Positions 34,901-46,900 of a DNA stretch of 64,000 bases are shown here, piece after piece. Position 1 is the first letter of the stretch. Each line of letters begins with the position of its first letter. The notes below the pieces were generated by a model. That model worked only from the letters and a program-made list of their open reading frames with translations. It did not search any database and was not told the DNA's origin. The position numbers and the translations under genes were made by a program. The DNA comes from Tretioscincus oriximinensis (taxonomy: Eukaryota; Chordata; Lepidosauria; Squamata; Gymnophthalmidae), in contig JAJVDF010000252.1 of assembly GCA_022410635.1 (NCBI GenBank), positions 1,579,569 through 1,643,568 on the forward strand, in the 5' to 3' direction.

Positions 34901-37900
34901 AATCCTCTGTCGGCCACCATCTCCTCCTTCTTCAAACCGGCGGCGCGAAAGAATTGCAAGAAATTGCAACTGACTGCAACTAAATAAATGGGAACCACCA
35001 CAGCATAGTGGGGAAGATAGAATGTAAGCCTTTGGNGAAAAATACCATTGTAAGCCATTTTGAGTCTGTTTGGGTGAGAAAAAAAGCAGAGTATAAAAAC
35101 TCAGTTCTTCTTCTCCTTCTTCTATAGAACATTTTAGTTACTGTACTTTTTTCACTGCATATGAAGGTGTATCACCCACATTTGTTCCAAGGGCTGTAAA
35201 AGAATGAGCTTTGAATTCTCTAGAGAATGTGCAAGAATATAATGTATCATTTTTTGTAGTTTTTTTGTAATATTGGAAGTTTCCTCAAATACTGTTCTTA
35301 TTTGAAAATATGATTATAATTACGAATTTAATTTACCTGTCCTTCCTTCCCTACTGAATTACCTGATAACAGTATGCCGTTTCCATGGTGATCTATAAGA
35401 GTTCATGGTGGATCCAGTAGTTTACTATGTTCCTATCTATAAATTCACTTGTCACCATGGGAACCATACAGACAGGTTGACAACAAACATGAAATGTTTT
35501 TAATCTCATGGCCTATTCTTTGTCAAATCGTGCAGTTCTATTAGATTTAAGACTACTTGTTGCTTTAGCCTGAAATGTTGGCATGCAGGTTGAATTTCAT
35601 GGTGGAGAATACATTTCAGTCTTGTCTACAGGCAATTTCAAATTTTTTGAGCTCTAGCAGAAACACAGATATTAGAACTGGGTTGTGATTAATATAATAG
35701 CATTTTACAAGTGAAATGTAGGAAGCTAGCCTAAATTTGAGCTTACTGAGATCAAAGGGAAATGATATAAGCATGAAATGTGAAACACACATTGTGTGTT
35801 TTTCGTTTTATTCTCCCTGAATTTCTGTTTGTAATTGTCATTCTGTATATTTTATCATAGAGTGAGAAGGGACCTTTAAGGCCATTGAGTCCAATCCCTG
35901 CTTACAGATGATTGTTTACCTTCTGTTAACTATACATAGATAGTTTGGCATATGTGCTATAAGACATGTATATATGAATGAATCAATACTGAGGACTAAA
36001 ATTGTTAAAATACTAGCAAAAGCATGGATGTGATTATTAAAACTTTCAGGGTATCTTAGCACAACAATGTTTGCCACTGTATAATAGAGGCTGCTAGTTA
36101 AACAGGAGACAACCGACGAAGGAACTCTTAGAATATTAGCAGAATGAACAACCTTGGAAAGTGTTGTTGCAATTTTGTTCTTATTTGAAAGAAATTAAAA
36201 CAACAACTTTCCATAAGATAATTGTGTATTTTATCCCAGTCATGTATGGAAAAGTAGGCTTATTCTCCTCCCCCCCCAACCCCCTTGATAGCAAGTTTGC
36301 TGGATGTGTTTCCAATTATTTCTGGTTTGCTTTGTTTTCCAAATTAATACTTAACACAATAAGCTGTATTTCTAATCTGATCTGGATTTTTTTTCTAGTA
36401 GCTCTTATTATCAAGAAATGTCCAATGAGTTTAAAACAAATTATCAAAATAGATTTTATTCCACTTCTCTATATCTTCAGCATAAGGCACAACATCCATG
36501 ATCCTCAGTATAAAGTAGTCAGTTGGAATGTGAAGTGTAGTCTGTTTATTTCAGGACACCTGACTGATAGTGAATGTAACCAGAGGCATATATCGAAGAA
36601 GGGCTCGTTGGCAGACCGAAAGAGGAATTCCAGCAGATCTCGGAAAAAGGGAGATGAATCGCAACCATCTGGATATCACAGTGAAGGCAAGACAAATAAA
36701 TGGCTTCATTTTTAAAATTATATGTCGGTTCATTTTAGGACACTGATCAAATTCTTTTTGGAATTTAATCTGGTCTAATATGGAAAATATTTTGGGGTAC
36801 CAAATACGGCAAACAAAAGAGCTGGGACAAATGGTGATGGCAGCGCAGGGGGTAGTTGCCTTTGCTTGGAAAGAGGCAAACAAGCTAAAAATTGAACAGT
36901 GGCAGCACTATTTGTCAGTTCAAATGCTTGGAGATTACATAACGGATAAGTTTGATTATGATATGGGAANTAGAAGTAAATGGTTGATGAACTGGCACAA
37001 GTTAATTATATACTCCCAAACAAACTGGTGGGGCCCTGAAATTTTATCAGTAATTAAATTGGCTCTCAAGAATTAGTGATGGAAATGTATAAGGAAATCT
37101 CTTTTGGGGTGGGTNGGGGGAAGAGTATAGGGGTTGATGGTTATTATTGTATTCTTTGTTGTATGGTGTATATCGTATTGGATGTATCATCCGTTGTCTG
37201 ATTGTTTTTTTGTGTTTAAACTTAAACTGAATTAAAAAAAATTAAAAAAGGACACTGATCAAATTTTGTTTCTGTCTTTGTCAGTAAGGAGAGTTCATGT
37301 AAAACACACTTTTTAGTAAACTGTTTTGCTACTGTCCTTGTCTTCTTTTTCTGTTTTTACTAATATAGGGGAAACACTGAAGGAGAAACAAGCCCCTAGA
37401 GCTGCCCCAAAGACATCCAGCAGCACTAGCAGGCTAAGGGAATTTAAAGAGACAGTCAGCAACATCATCCATAATAGGCCATCACAGGCAAACCAAGGCT
37501 CTCCTCGCGGGGGTAAGAATCATACTGAGGTGCAATCTTTGCCCAAAGCTCTGCCTGCTCAGTCTCGAGATTGGGAAATGGAAAGTACCAGCAGTGAATC
37601 CAAATCGAGTTCTTCAAACAAGTACCGTCCAACGTGGAGGCCTAAGAGGGAGTCACTGAACATTGACAGCATCTTTAATAAAGAAAAAAGAAAACAATGT
37701 GGCTACACACAGCTCAGCCCCTTCTCTGAAGACNCAGGTAGGAAGAAATATGGACTGAGATGGGAATGCAGGCCATTTGTCTTATAGAAAGTTTCATCAG
37801 GTTTTCTATTGGTAGCTATTGTATTATTGCCCATTTTTCTGTGCTCTAAAGAAAGATGTACTATTTCACAACAATAAATTAATGATTGCTTCATTTTCAT

Positions 37901-40900
37901 AGAATAATTCTTTTTTTCCATTTGTATAAATGATACCATTTCACAAAATTATTTACCATTAATTTATTAATTCTGCTAGAGCCAAATCTCTTAGGGCTCA
38001 GAGCTTGAGAGGTAACTGTAAGTAATTTCTACTGTTTTGTGATCTTATATGCCTGAATAATTGGTGAAGAACCAGCAAAACAAAACAGATTTTAGTAGAA
38101 GAATTCTTAAGCTCAATCTCAGTCTTCAATTAATTAGAAGCCTTTCATCTGTGCTAGCATACGACACAACTATATTTGCTAGCCTGTGGTTTGCTTAGGG
38201 AGGGCTTCGATGTCTCATATGTTGTTGCATCTTATAGAGCACAAAATGTGCTGATAATTTCAGATCAGTTGTTTTAATTAATTCATACATTTTTCAGATC
38301 CTTCCTAAACAAAAAAAATCATACTTATTGTCATAGTCATAAACAATTTACTTAAATCTGAAAGCAGGCTATATACAGCTTCCAAACTCTTGAAGTACTT
38401 AGCTTTTTACAGCTTGCACAGTACACATTTCCTGGATAATGCAGTGCAGAAATCAGGTAGTTAAGAGCCATGGAAATCTTAGATCAATAGGATGACACCT
38501 GCAGTGACTTGCCTAAGCCACAGTGTTGACATGCTATAAATAAACATTAACAGATGTGTTCCACACATGGTTTTCTTTGCCAAGGTAAGTAGGCTTCCAT
38601 AATATGTTGTATAATTTATTATATATCAAAGTCTCCTTCAAAGAATAGTCCCTACACTTGTACAGCACAGCTGTTGCATAATCATACAGGGCATTACTGC
38701 CCATGCCAATTGATCTCAGAGTGGGTTACAATAAAATTAAAGCAATAAACGGAATTAAGATTGAGTTCATTAAATAAAATTAAATGGAGAAGCAGCTAAA
38801 ACAAATATAATAGTATCTGCTCAAAGTGGGAAAGGGTAAACTACATGCAATCAGAATAAATCCTGTTTTATTCAAAAATACTTTCTCCAAGGAAAATGGA
38901 ATTAAAATTGCATCCTCTGTTTGCTGCTTCAATGTGCCCAAAAGTGATTAAAAGCAGCATTACTCTGAACTCTTTCGCAGAAGATCACCAATAAAGCACC
39001 AAGCAGTGTTTCTATGTTTTTTTCTTTAAAGAGCTAAATTCGTTCTAGGAACATAATTGCTAATCTCTAAGGACAGCAAGGAACAAAGAGGAAATGGCAG
39101 GGTGTTTTATGAGAAAGTCCAAAGGAATCAGAATCTTAGAGTACCAGAAGAATTGATTAAATGATGGCCACTGTATTCTTGAACAAAGGCAAGGGGAACT
39201 AGATGTTCTGTACGGTTTTGTTGAAGAGTAGCACTTTCTTAGAGAGAAAGAACTTTATTTGCGTTTTTCCCCTAAGAAAGAGCTACATTAGAACAGAAGT
39301 GATCATTATAAATTATTTCAAGTTGCCCTTGACACGGGAAATCCTTGTTCTGGAATGCAGTAGAGCCATACTTGGTAGATTACTTTTTAGTTGTCTTGAA
39401 TCCTTCCCTCTTTATAGTTTCTAATGGGAACCAGATAATCCCAAATCTGCTTATTATACTGAGGTATTTTTATTTAAGTCAATTTTTGGTTGAAACAACA
39501 TATAAACCTGTGTAATATGAAATTATTCCTTTTTAAAGTTGTAAGGTTTGTGTTTGTTTTTAAACATTAGCATTTTTCAGATGGACATTTGAATGGTCAT
39601 AAGTTAGTTAGTGCCATCTTTCTTTTTAGCAGTTGGGAAGTGATTAGAAGAAAGGTTAACAAGCCACCCTGTTATGTGATGTAGCCCCTGGTTAAAGTTC
39701 CAGCAAACCAAGATACCTGTTAACTGTTTCAAGTACTGCTGAACAATTCATCATTTTCAAACATATTTAAATGGTACATATTTCATTCTTCTGACACCTT
39801 GCATTGTTTTTAGCAAAAGAATTTACTGAAGATGAAGTAAAGGAGCCAGTCTCTCACACAAGGCCAAACCAATCAAACAAGTATAAACAGTGGTCTTTAG
39901 GTCGAGGTGCATATTATATTATGGATCAGCATCCTCACCTGATACAGCGAATGGAATCTGGCTATGAAAGCAGTGAACGGAACAGCAACAGTCCAGTCAG
40001 TATGGATATGCCTTTGTCAGAGAGTTCTACCACCTCTCGGTAAGTATCAAAAAGCCTTTTAATGACACGTGCTGATTTAGAAGATAGTAGGCAAAGTAGC
40101 ATCAGACCACACAAGTCTATAGGAATTACATCCTTATATTCTTTATTATTATGGAGTAAAGTGACTATATCTTGTGTCGAAAGGTGTCTTAAGAACTATG
40201 GACAGAGTTTACTGAAATTGTTCAGGAGAGAACAACAAAAATAACTCCCAAGAAAAAGAAGCGCAATAAGGCAAAATGTGTGTCTGATGATGTTTATAAA
40301 TAGCTAAAGAAAAAAGAAAAGGAAAACAGAGAGTGGAAAGCAAAAATAAACCTGATTTACAGAGAAAAGCAGGGAGAGATATTATATTGTGTAGCCACTG
40401 ATACTACAGAAATGACCAACGTACAGTTCATAGATGTTCTTTTTCCAAAAAGTGGTCCACATGCCATACTAGGTTGGCAAAGCCCTTACTATGGCCTTGG
40501 AATGGCATATATATATATAGCAGATCCCTTAGACCACTTTCCAAAACAGAATAAGGCCAAATGCAAATGAGGCNCAGGAGTGGAGAACAAGTCAAGCCAA
40601 AAATCATACTAGGAAAAGTCCAATACTACACAAATTTATAATTAAACAAATACAATTCAAAAGCCAAAAGACATAGAAGGAAACTGCAGCAAACTAGTTC
40701 TGTTGCTTGAGTGCCCTTATCTTGGAAAGGGAATTGTTCTACTGCAAGTATTCTAGTGTTTCATCAGCAGTTGTTAAACTTCAGAAGTATCCATTAAGTT
40801 GTTTGAGGGGGATTCTGTCGAGGAAGAGTCTTCACTCCTTGGACACACTCGGTTAGTTCTGATTTGATGTTTCAGTTCATTTTTATTACTGCTTTTTTAA

Positions 40901-43900
40901 TAATCTTTCCGAAAGTATCTGACTATTAATAAGAAAGGTGTTGCTGAACATTCCGAAGTCTACCATTTGTCTTTATGGAGCAACAGCAGAGCTTGGCATG
41001 TTACCACAGGCATACGTGCACCCATGGTGGAAGTTGGGTGCTGTACATTTCTGTGTGCCCAACATGGCGTAGCACAAGATGGCCTCTGGCACCCAGCCCA
41101 AATCCACTGTTGCCACCAGCTCCCTCCTCACCCCTTGGCAAGCCATGTGTTGGGCCGAATGTGCACTGGTATGGAGGAGGGAGCCATCTCCCCTTGCCAT
41201 TCATTTGCCCCTTCATGTCAAGCTGAAGGCGTTTTTACTTANTTTACTATTGCATTTTATTATTTTATCCTCCAATATGCATGGAGATCAATTATTGTTG
41301 AATGAACTTTACAGCTGTAATTCTGGTATAAAATATCTTTTATCTTTTTTACTAGCACAAATTGTCACTATCTGAGTTCAAAATTTCAGGTAATAAAAAT
41401 ACTCAGCACTTACGGTAGTGTGTAACAGTTACCCATTAAAAAGGATTAATGATTTGGAAAACTTACCTGTGCACAAATGCAGGAGAAATAATATGACAGC
41501 AAGCTACTCAGTAAAGAACAACCTGTCCTTAGGGGGGGAAAATCACAGTATGTTTCTAGCATCAGAATAATGTTTTTTGTTCCTTGCAAAAGGGATTCAC
41601 ATATGAAGCGATATGGAGCTTTTGTTCCTGCCTGGCGAAACATTCCTAAATCACACAGCAGCAGTATCTTGGAAGTAGAATCTGCTTCAGTTGCTACTTG
41701 CTGGACAAAGAATAAGCATTTGATTGGTAACGGTAAGAGACTCAAAGATGTTTGCAATCCCAGGGTAATTTTGATAAAATCATTTCCTCTGCTTTCCCTT
41801 TTAATCTTGTATGTATATTTGTCCTGGCCTGCCTTCACAGATGTGTAAGTGAAAACACCAGACCATAATTAAATAGTATTCACTATACAACTCAGGCTGT
41901 AGGCACATGGGAGGTTCAGGCTGCGATGATAATTACATAATGACAATTCTGCTCCACGCGTTATCGGAGTCTCTGTTACGCACNCGGAAAAACACTCTGC
42001 AGCCCCGGAATACTCTTTAGCTGATGTTTTGCGAAATTGCCATGCTGGGAGAGTGAAAAGCCTTCCTGTGTACTGTTCCTTAAGGGATTATGCCAGGCTA
42101 CTGCAAGAAGAGGCCAGCACAAGACAATACAGAATTACTGACTGAGCATACTCAGTATTTTACTTTCTGAGTAGTTGTCTCAACAGTTCCATGTGGATTT
42201 CCAGGTACATGTGATGGCTGCAATGTATTTCTCACATTGCAAATTTTGACACATTGTGTGCCCTGCAGCCTTGGTATAACATATCTACCTCTATCAAAGT
42301 CAGGAAGTATTAATTCAAGTTCTCCTGATGCCTATGTACAGCTGTGCTCTAATGTAAATAAACTTTCAGGAATAACATATGGGTATAAGTAATTAGCATA
42401 TAAAGTTTTGTTCTAATAACAGATGGCAGGCAAAATGGGAGTTCAAGCTTACCTTCGTTTCATATATAATGTCCCCTTAGGACATACAGTAGTTCCTATA
42501 GAGCAATCGAGCAAAATATAATATTTTTCTTCAAAACTACATAGGTAGCTTCCTGAATCGCATTTATTTGTTGGTAACCCATAATTTAATGCTGCTTTTT
42601 TTNAAAAAAATCTGTTGTCCCTAAAGTACACATACAACTGAAACAGTCCTCATAAATTCAAACATCACACCAGTTTACCAGGACATTGCTAAGACGCATT
42701 TGCTAATCCCAGCAAGCACGGATAGCTCACTCGCTAAGGAATCCATCTCTCATCTGGGAGATGGGTTTTTGAAGCCCTGTGTCAGACGTGGGGAGGGGTG
42801 AGCACCTTCCACTAGCCTGCAGCTCTAGTCAACCCAGCTATTCGATAGCATGAATTGCAAGAAATTGCAACTGACTGCAAGTAGATACATGGGAACCACC
42901 ACAGCCTGGTGGGGAAGATAGAATGGAAGCCTTTGGGTGAAATATATCCTTGTAAGCCACTTTGAGTCCCTTTGAAAGGTTGGGAAAAGCAGGGTATAAG
43001 AGCCAAGTTCTTCTTCAAGTTCTTATTCTCTTAGTTCTTTTTGCAATTAACTGAACATCTTTATTAACTGGAGGTTTTATAACTTTCTTCTTCATGTGGG
43101 ATTGTTCATTTATTTGTTACTTTTATTTATTCATCTTGAAATCTCCTACCTGTAAAATTGTATTTATATTTAAGTAGGGAAATCAATAAGCTGCAATTAA
43201 GGGTTTTTTTGTGTGTGTTGGGCTGTCTTAACTGAACTAGAGCAGGAAATTGTATTTTCTGTGGATCATTCTGAGCTGACATCAGAAGATGTAGCTGATA
43301 AATCATTTGTATTGTATTTGAGTTCTTAAGTTACTAAAGTACTGCGCTAAACAGGAACATCTTGTGACTTCATTGCCTTGTTAAGGATTCCCCCCCCCCA
43401 GAGTCACTACTCAGATGCAAAGTTTTATTCAGCAGAATACATTCACAAAAACTGTCTCTTTCAAGATGGGAACAAATAAGCAGTGTATTCACTAAACAGA
43501 GTGCCATGGTTTGAAAGCTTTGCCTTTGTTTTCCAAAGGTGAGGAAGTACTGGTATCTTCCAAGAGTGAACTAGATGAATTGCAAGAAGAAGTAGCAAGG
43601 AGGGCCCAGGAGCAAGAACTCCAACGGAAGCGAGAAAAAGAATTAGAAGTGGCCATGGGCTTTAATCCACATCCTAGCAGGTTCATGGACCTTGATGAAC
43701 TGCAAAACCAGGGTAACGAGTGACCAAAGTATTCCTCTCATGGAGAGGAGGGGGCTGGTGTTTATGAGTGGGAAAACAGTACAATCACAGTACAAAAATA
43801 TGCATATATTTATTTGACTATATTTCTCTCCGATCTCAATCCCCAAGTAGTCTCATCAGTTGTTAAAAATACTGTTTCACTTCCTTATTTCAGATTAAAA

Positions 43901-46900
43901 ATGAAATTGATTTCAGTTGCTGTGAATACAGTTTATATTTTAGGAATATGAGAGAGAGATGCAAGAATAACTTTTTCATCCTGTTACAGACTTTTGAGAA
44001 AGTTATTTGTTACTTTCTCAAGATTAAATATCCTCAGTGTGCCAGCAGCACAATTAACAGTGATTTAAAGACTAACAAGTGTCATTTACTTAAAACTTCA
44101 ATGAGTTCTTTGTGAATGAAAACTGATCAAAATGACCTAATTTGCTGCAGTCTGTTTGTGCAAATGAAAAAGAGAAATATTGAGATTATGTTTATTTATC
44201 TTACTCCCTGTTTGTTTAAAAACAGTTTTTAGTTTGCTTAAGAAGTCAAATGAGAGAAAAGCAGTACAATTTAAAACAGGCAAAGGCTAAATCAGGATAG
44301 TAAAAAGATTAAATGGCAACTAAAATTACTTAAAATTATTTCATAAATAAAAAAGCAGATTTTTCTCCATTTGGAAGAGTACAAGAACCATTTTTGGTAC
44401 TTCTAAATAGCTCCCCACTTTTGTTGTTTCTATACACNTGCCCCCCGCTACAAACGTTTTTGAGTCTTCAAATTAGCTGCTATGTTTTATAACTCCTGTA
44501 CGCCATTTTGGGAACTACAGTGCATCTAGAGGACAAACTTCCAAANAGATTCACTGTCTGGATACAGCAGTTTTGTGTGCTTTGCAGATATAAACAGAAT
44601 GCTAAGGAGATGTATTTGTAATAGCATTATGCTTGTCACTGCACTGTGTTCTAGTTTCATACAGTCTTCACGTATACTATATAGCAATAGACTAAGATGA
44701 ATATTATCGGAATGTAGATCAGTGGGTCTCATTCTGGGATACGAGTAGCCCCGGAGGTGCACACCAGAACATCCTTGGATTAACAAAAGACAGAATAATG
44801 ATTAAAGAGTATTAACCCTAATATGAAGGGGATATAATTTATGGAAATGGGCTGCTAAGAAGTACACAAGTGAAAAAAGATTGGTAATCACTGATGTAGA
44901 TGATATCATAGGTGATGAAAGGCACTCTTGGCTATTTGACATCCAAGTGTACCAGTGAAATGTACAGCAATTCCGTACTGCAAGTGTAGGGAGAGATGAG
45001 CTTCATCCTTCCCAAAACAGTTTCTTTGCTTTGTCCTGATTCAACTTCTGTTGGTATTTATCTGTTGTATTATTCCTCCCTTGACTTTATATTGCTTGCA
45101 TAGATGGAAAGGATAGCTAAAATTGGCTGTCATCAGTTGATTAACTTTACACAGTTATACACTTCACATTTGCTGTTCTTGGGAGACAGAGTCAGGTCTG
45201 TTTCTTGAGATATAGCAGAGCCATCGGGAGGGTGTTTGTTTTGCATAGGTGAAGGGGGAAAGAAAGCCAGAAAAAAATGTCAATGAAAATGAAGAGTGCT
45301 GCCCCTTGCAGGGAGGACTGAAGGCTTTGAAAGATCCATGCAGGAGGCAGATTCAGCCTTTGAAGAGTCACACCATCAAGAGCAGAAAGGAGACGGTGCT
45401 GCAGCTTTAGCTCTGTGTAATGAAGCTATATGTAAGTAACTCTTAATTGCTTCAGCTTACTGCGCTTGTTAAGAGTTTACTAATATCTAATGTCACCTAG
45501 GGCAGCAGAATTTACTGGTCAGTGCAAACTCACAAATGTAACAATAGAAGGTTGCTTTGATTTTAAAAGTGCATGGAGGCATCTTGGTTTAGAGCACCAT
45601 TACGCTGAGGATTTAATTTCAGTATTTAATTACTTTATTTTTTCTTTATGTCTGGGACTTCGTCTGAAATAAAGCAAATATAGAGTGTGAGGCAGATGAA
45701 TCTTCTTATAGTCAACTGTTCTGCCTGGCAGGTTATGCTATGAGGCTTTCCAGCCATCCTGTACACAACTTTCCCAGTTCAGCCACTGGCTTACCAAATC
45801 GTTTTATCTTCCCAAAGTGCAGCATGTAGTTGCCTTGTCTTCCGTGAAAGGACAGGGAATATGCTGCACTGAGCTGAAGGAACTGAGGAATATAAAGAAG
45901 AGGCGGCATCAGGGATTGTGTTTTTATGCTAAGGTTAAAATGTGTGCTGTGACTTTTGGGAATATGGGCTGCTGCATTTTTTTCCTTTTGATACTTTTTT
46001 TATTGGCTCACTCTCCTTACCCATCCTCCATTCTCTTCTTGCTGGTTAGCAAGGTTGCAGAGGAACCAATTTGATAATGTCATGGCTTCTGAAGGTTGAA
46101 AGTATTTATTTCTGCTCTTATAAAGGCAACAAGAAGGCAACAGAAATGCTCTGCTAGNGGTGTCCCAACCGGTTATCTTGTGGATTTCCTTCCTGGACTC
46201 CATTTTGCTTGCTCAATTTGGAGCATAAAAAGGATAATTGGAAATGAAACTATAATTTCCATAACATAATGACCCATATGTTATAGTAAAGCAGGAAGTC
46301 CTTTAAAAAAAATCATAATAAATATTCTGTTCAGCTCATTTATTTATTTGTTTGTTTTGATTAACCTGTTTGGACACACAGCTAACAAGATCGCGCAGTA
46401 TTAGAAACAGACGCATCCATGTGAACTCTTCCGTGGCAGTATTTTGCATGTTCGTTTTTTTACATTTTGGTTGCATCTTTTCTTTTGTCTACCCCTCTCC
46501 CCCAGTTTTGTTTTTGTTTCTGCTATGTTTTCTTTTGCTTTTTAGCTAAACTAAGACTTGCCATGCATGATGCCAGCTCTAGCACTCACAGCAGAGCTCT
46601 AGTCGATAAGAAGCTGCAAATCTGTATCCGAAAAGCAAGGAGCCTCCAGGATCGCATGCAGCAGCAGCAGCCAGCACAGCCGCCGCCCTCCTGCCACCCG
46701 CCACTGGGGGGCGACATGAGCCATTCTACAAGGTAGACTAAGAATATTGCAGTGCTCCAGATCTGAATTGGGCCTGATCTGGAAAGAAGAAGTGAGCTTA
46801 TATGAACCCATTTTTTGTGTGTGAAACTTCTTGATTGATGTCCTAAGTAAACTGGAACTCTGTTAGCTTCTCCAAGTGGCAAGAATAGTTGAATTTTCTT

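Larger units (their letters stand above)
33858..36554 (+). other. USP54: USP54 intron 10
   Basis: GT-AG intron of 2697 bp. It holds an exact 24-bp copy of the exon 9 acceptor (34108-34131), a family-A SINE with a GC-rich insert (34641-35124) and a short CR1 piece on the minus strand (35855-35915). A poly-C run lies near 36270. Confidence 0.85.

Noticed and set aside
34620..35058. Open frames across the SINE insert at 34764 as a gene
   Set aside because: They run through SINE sequence, its target duplication and the insert, so they cannot be an ancestral coding unit.
36161..36715. A 184-codon open frame as an independent gene
   Set aside because: Only its last part (36555-36686) is real coding sequence, exon 11 of USP54. 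The rest is intron 10 in an open frame.
40967..41375. Clustered open frames on both strands in intron 13
   Set aside because: A locally GC-richer stretch gives open frames in several overlapping frames on both strands. None shows conserved motifs.
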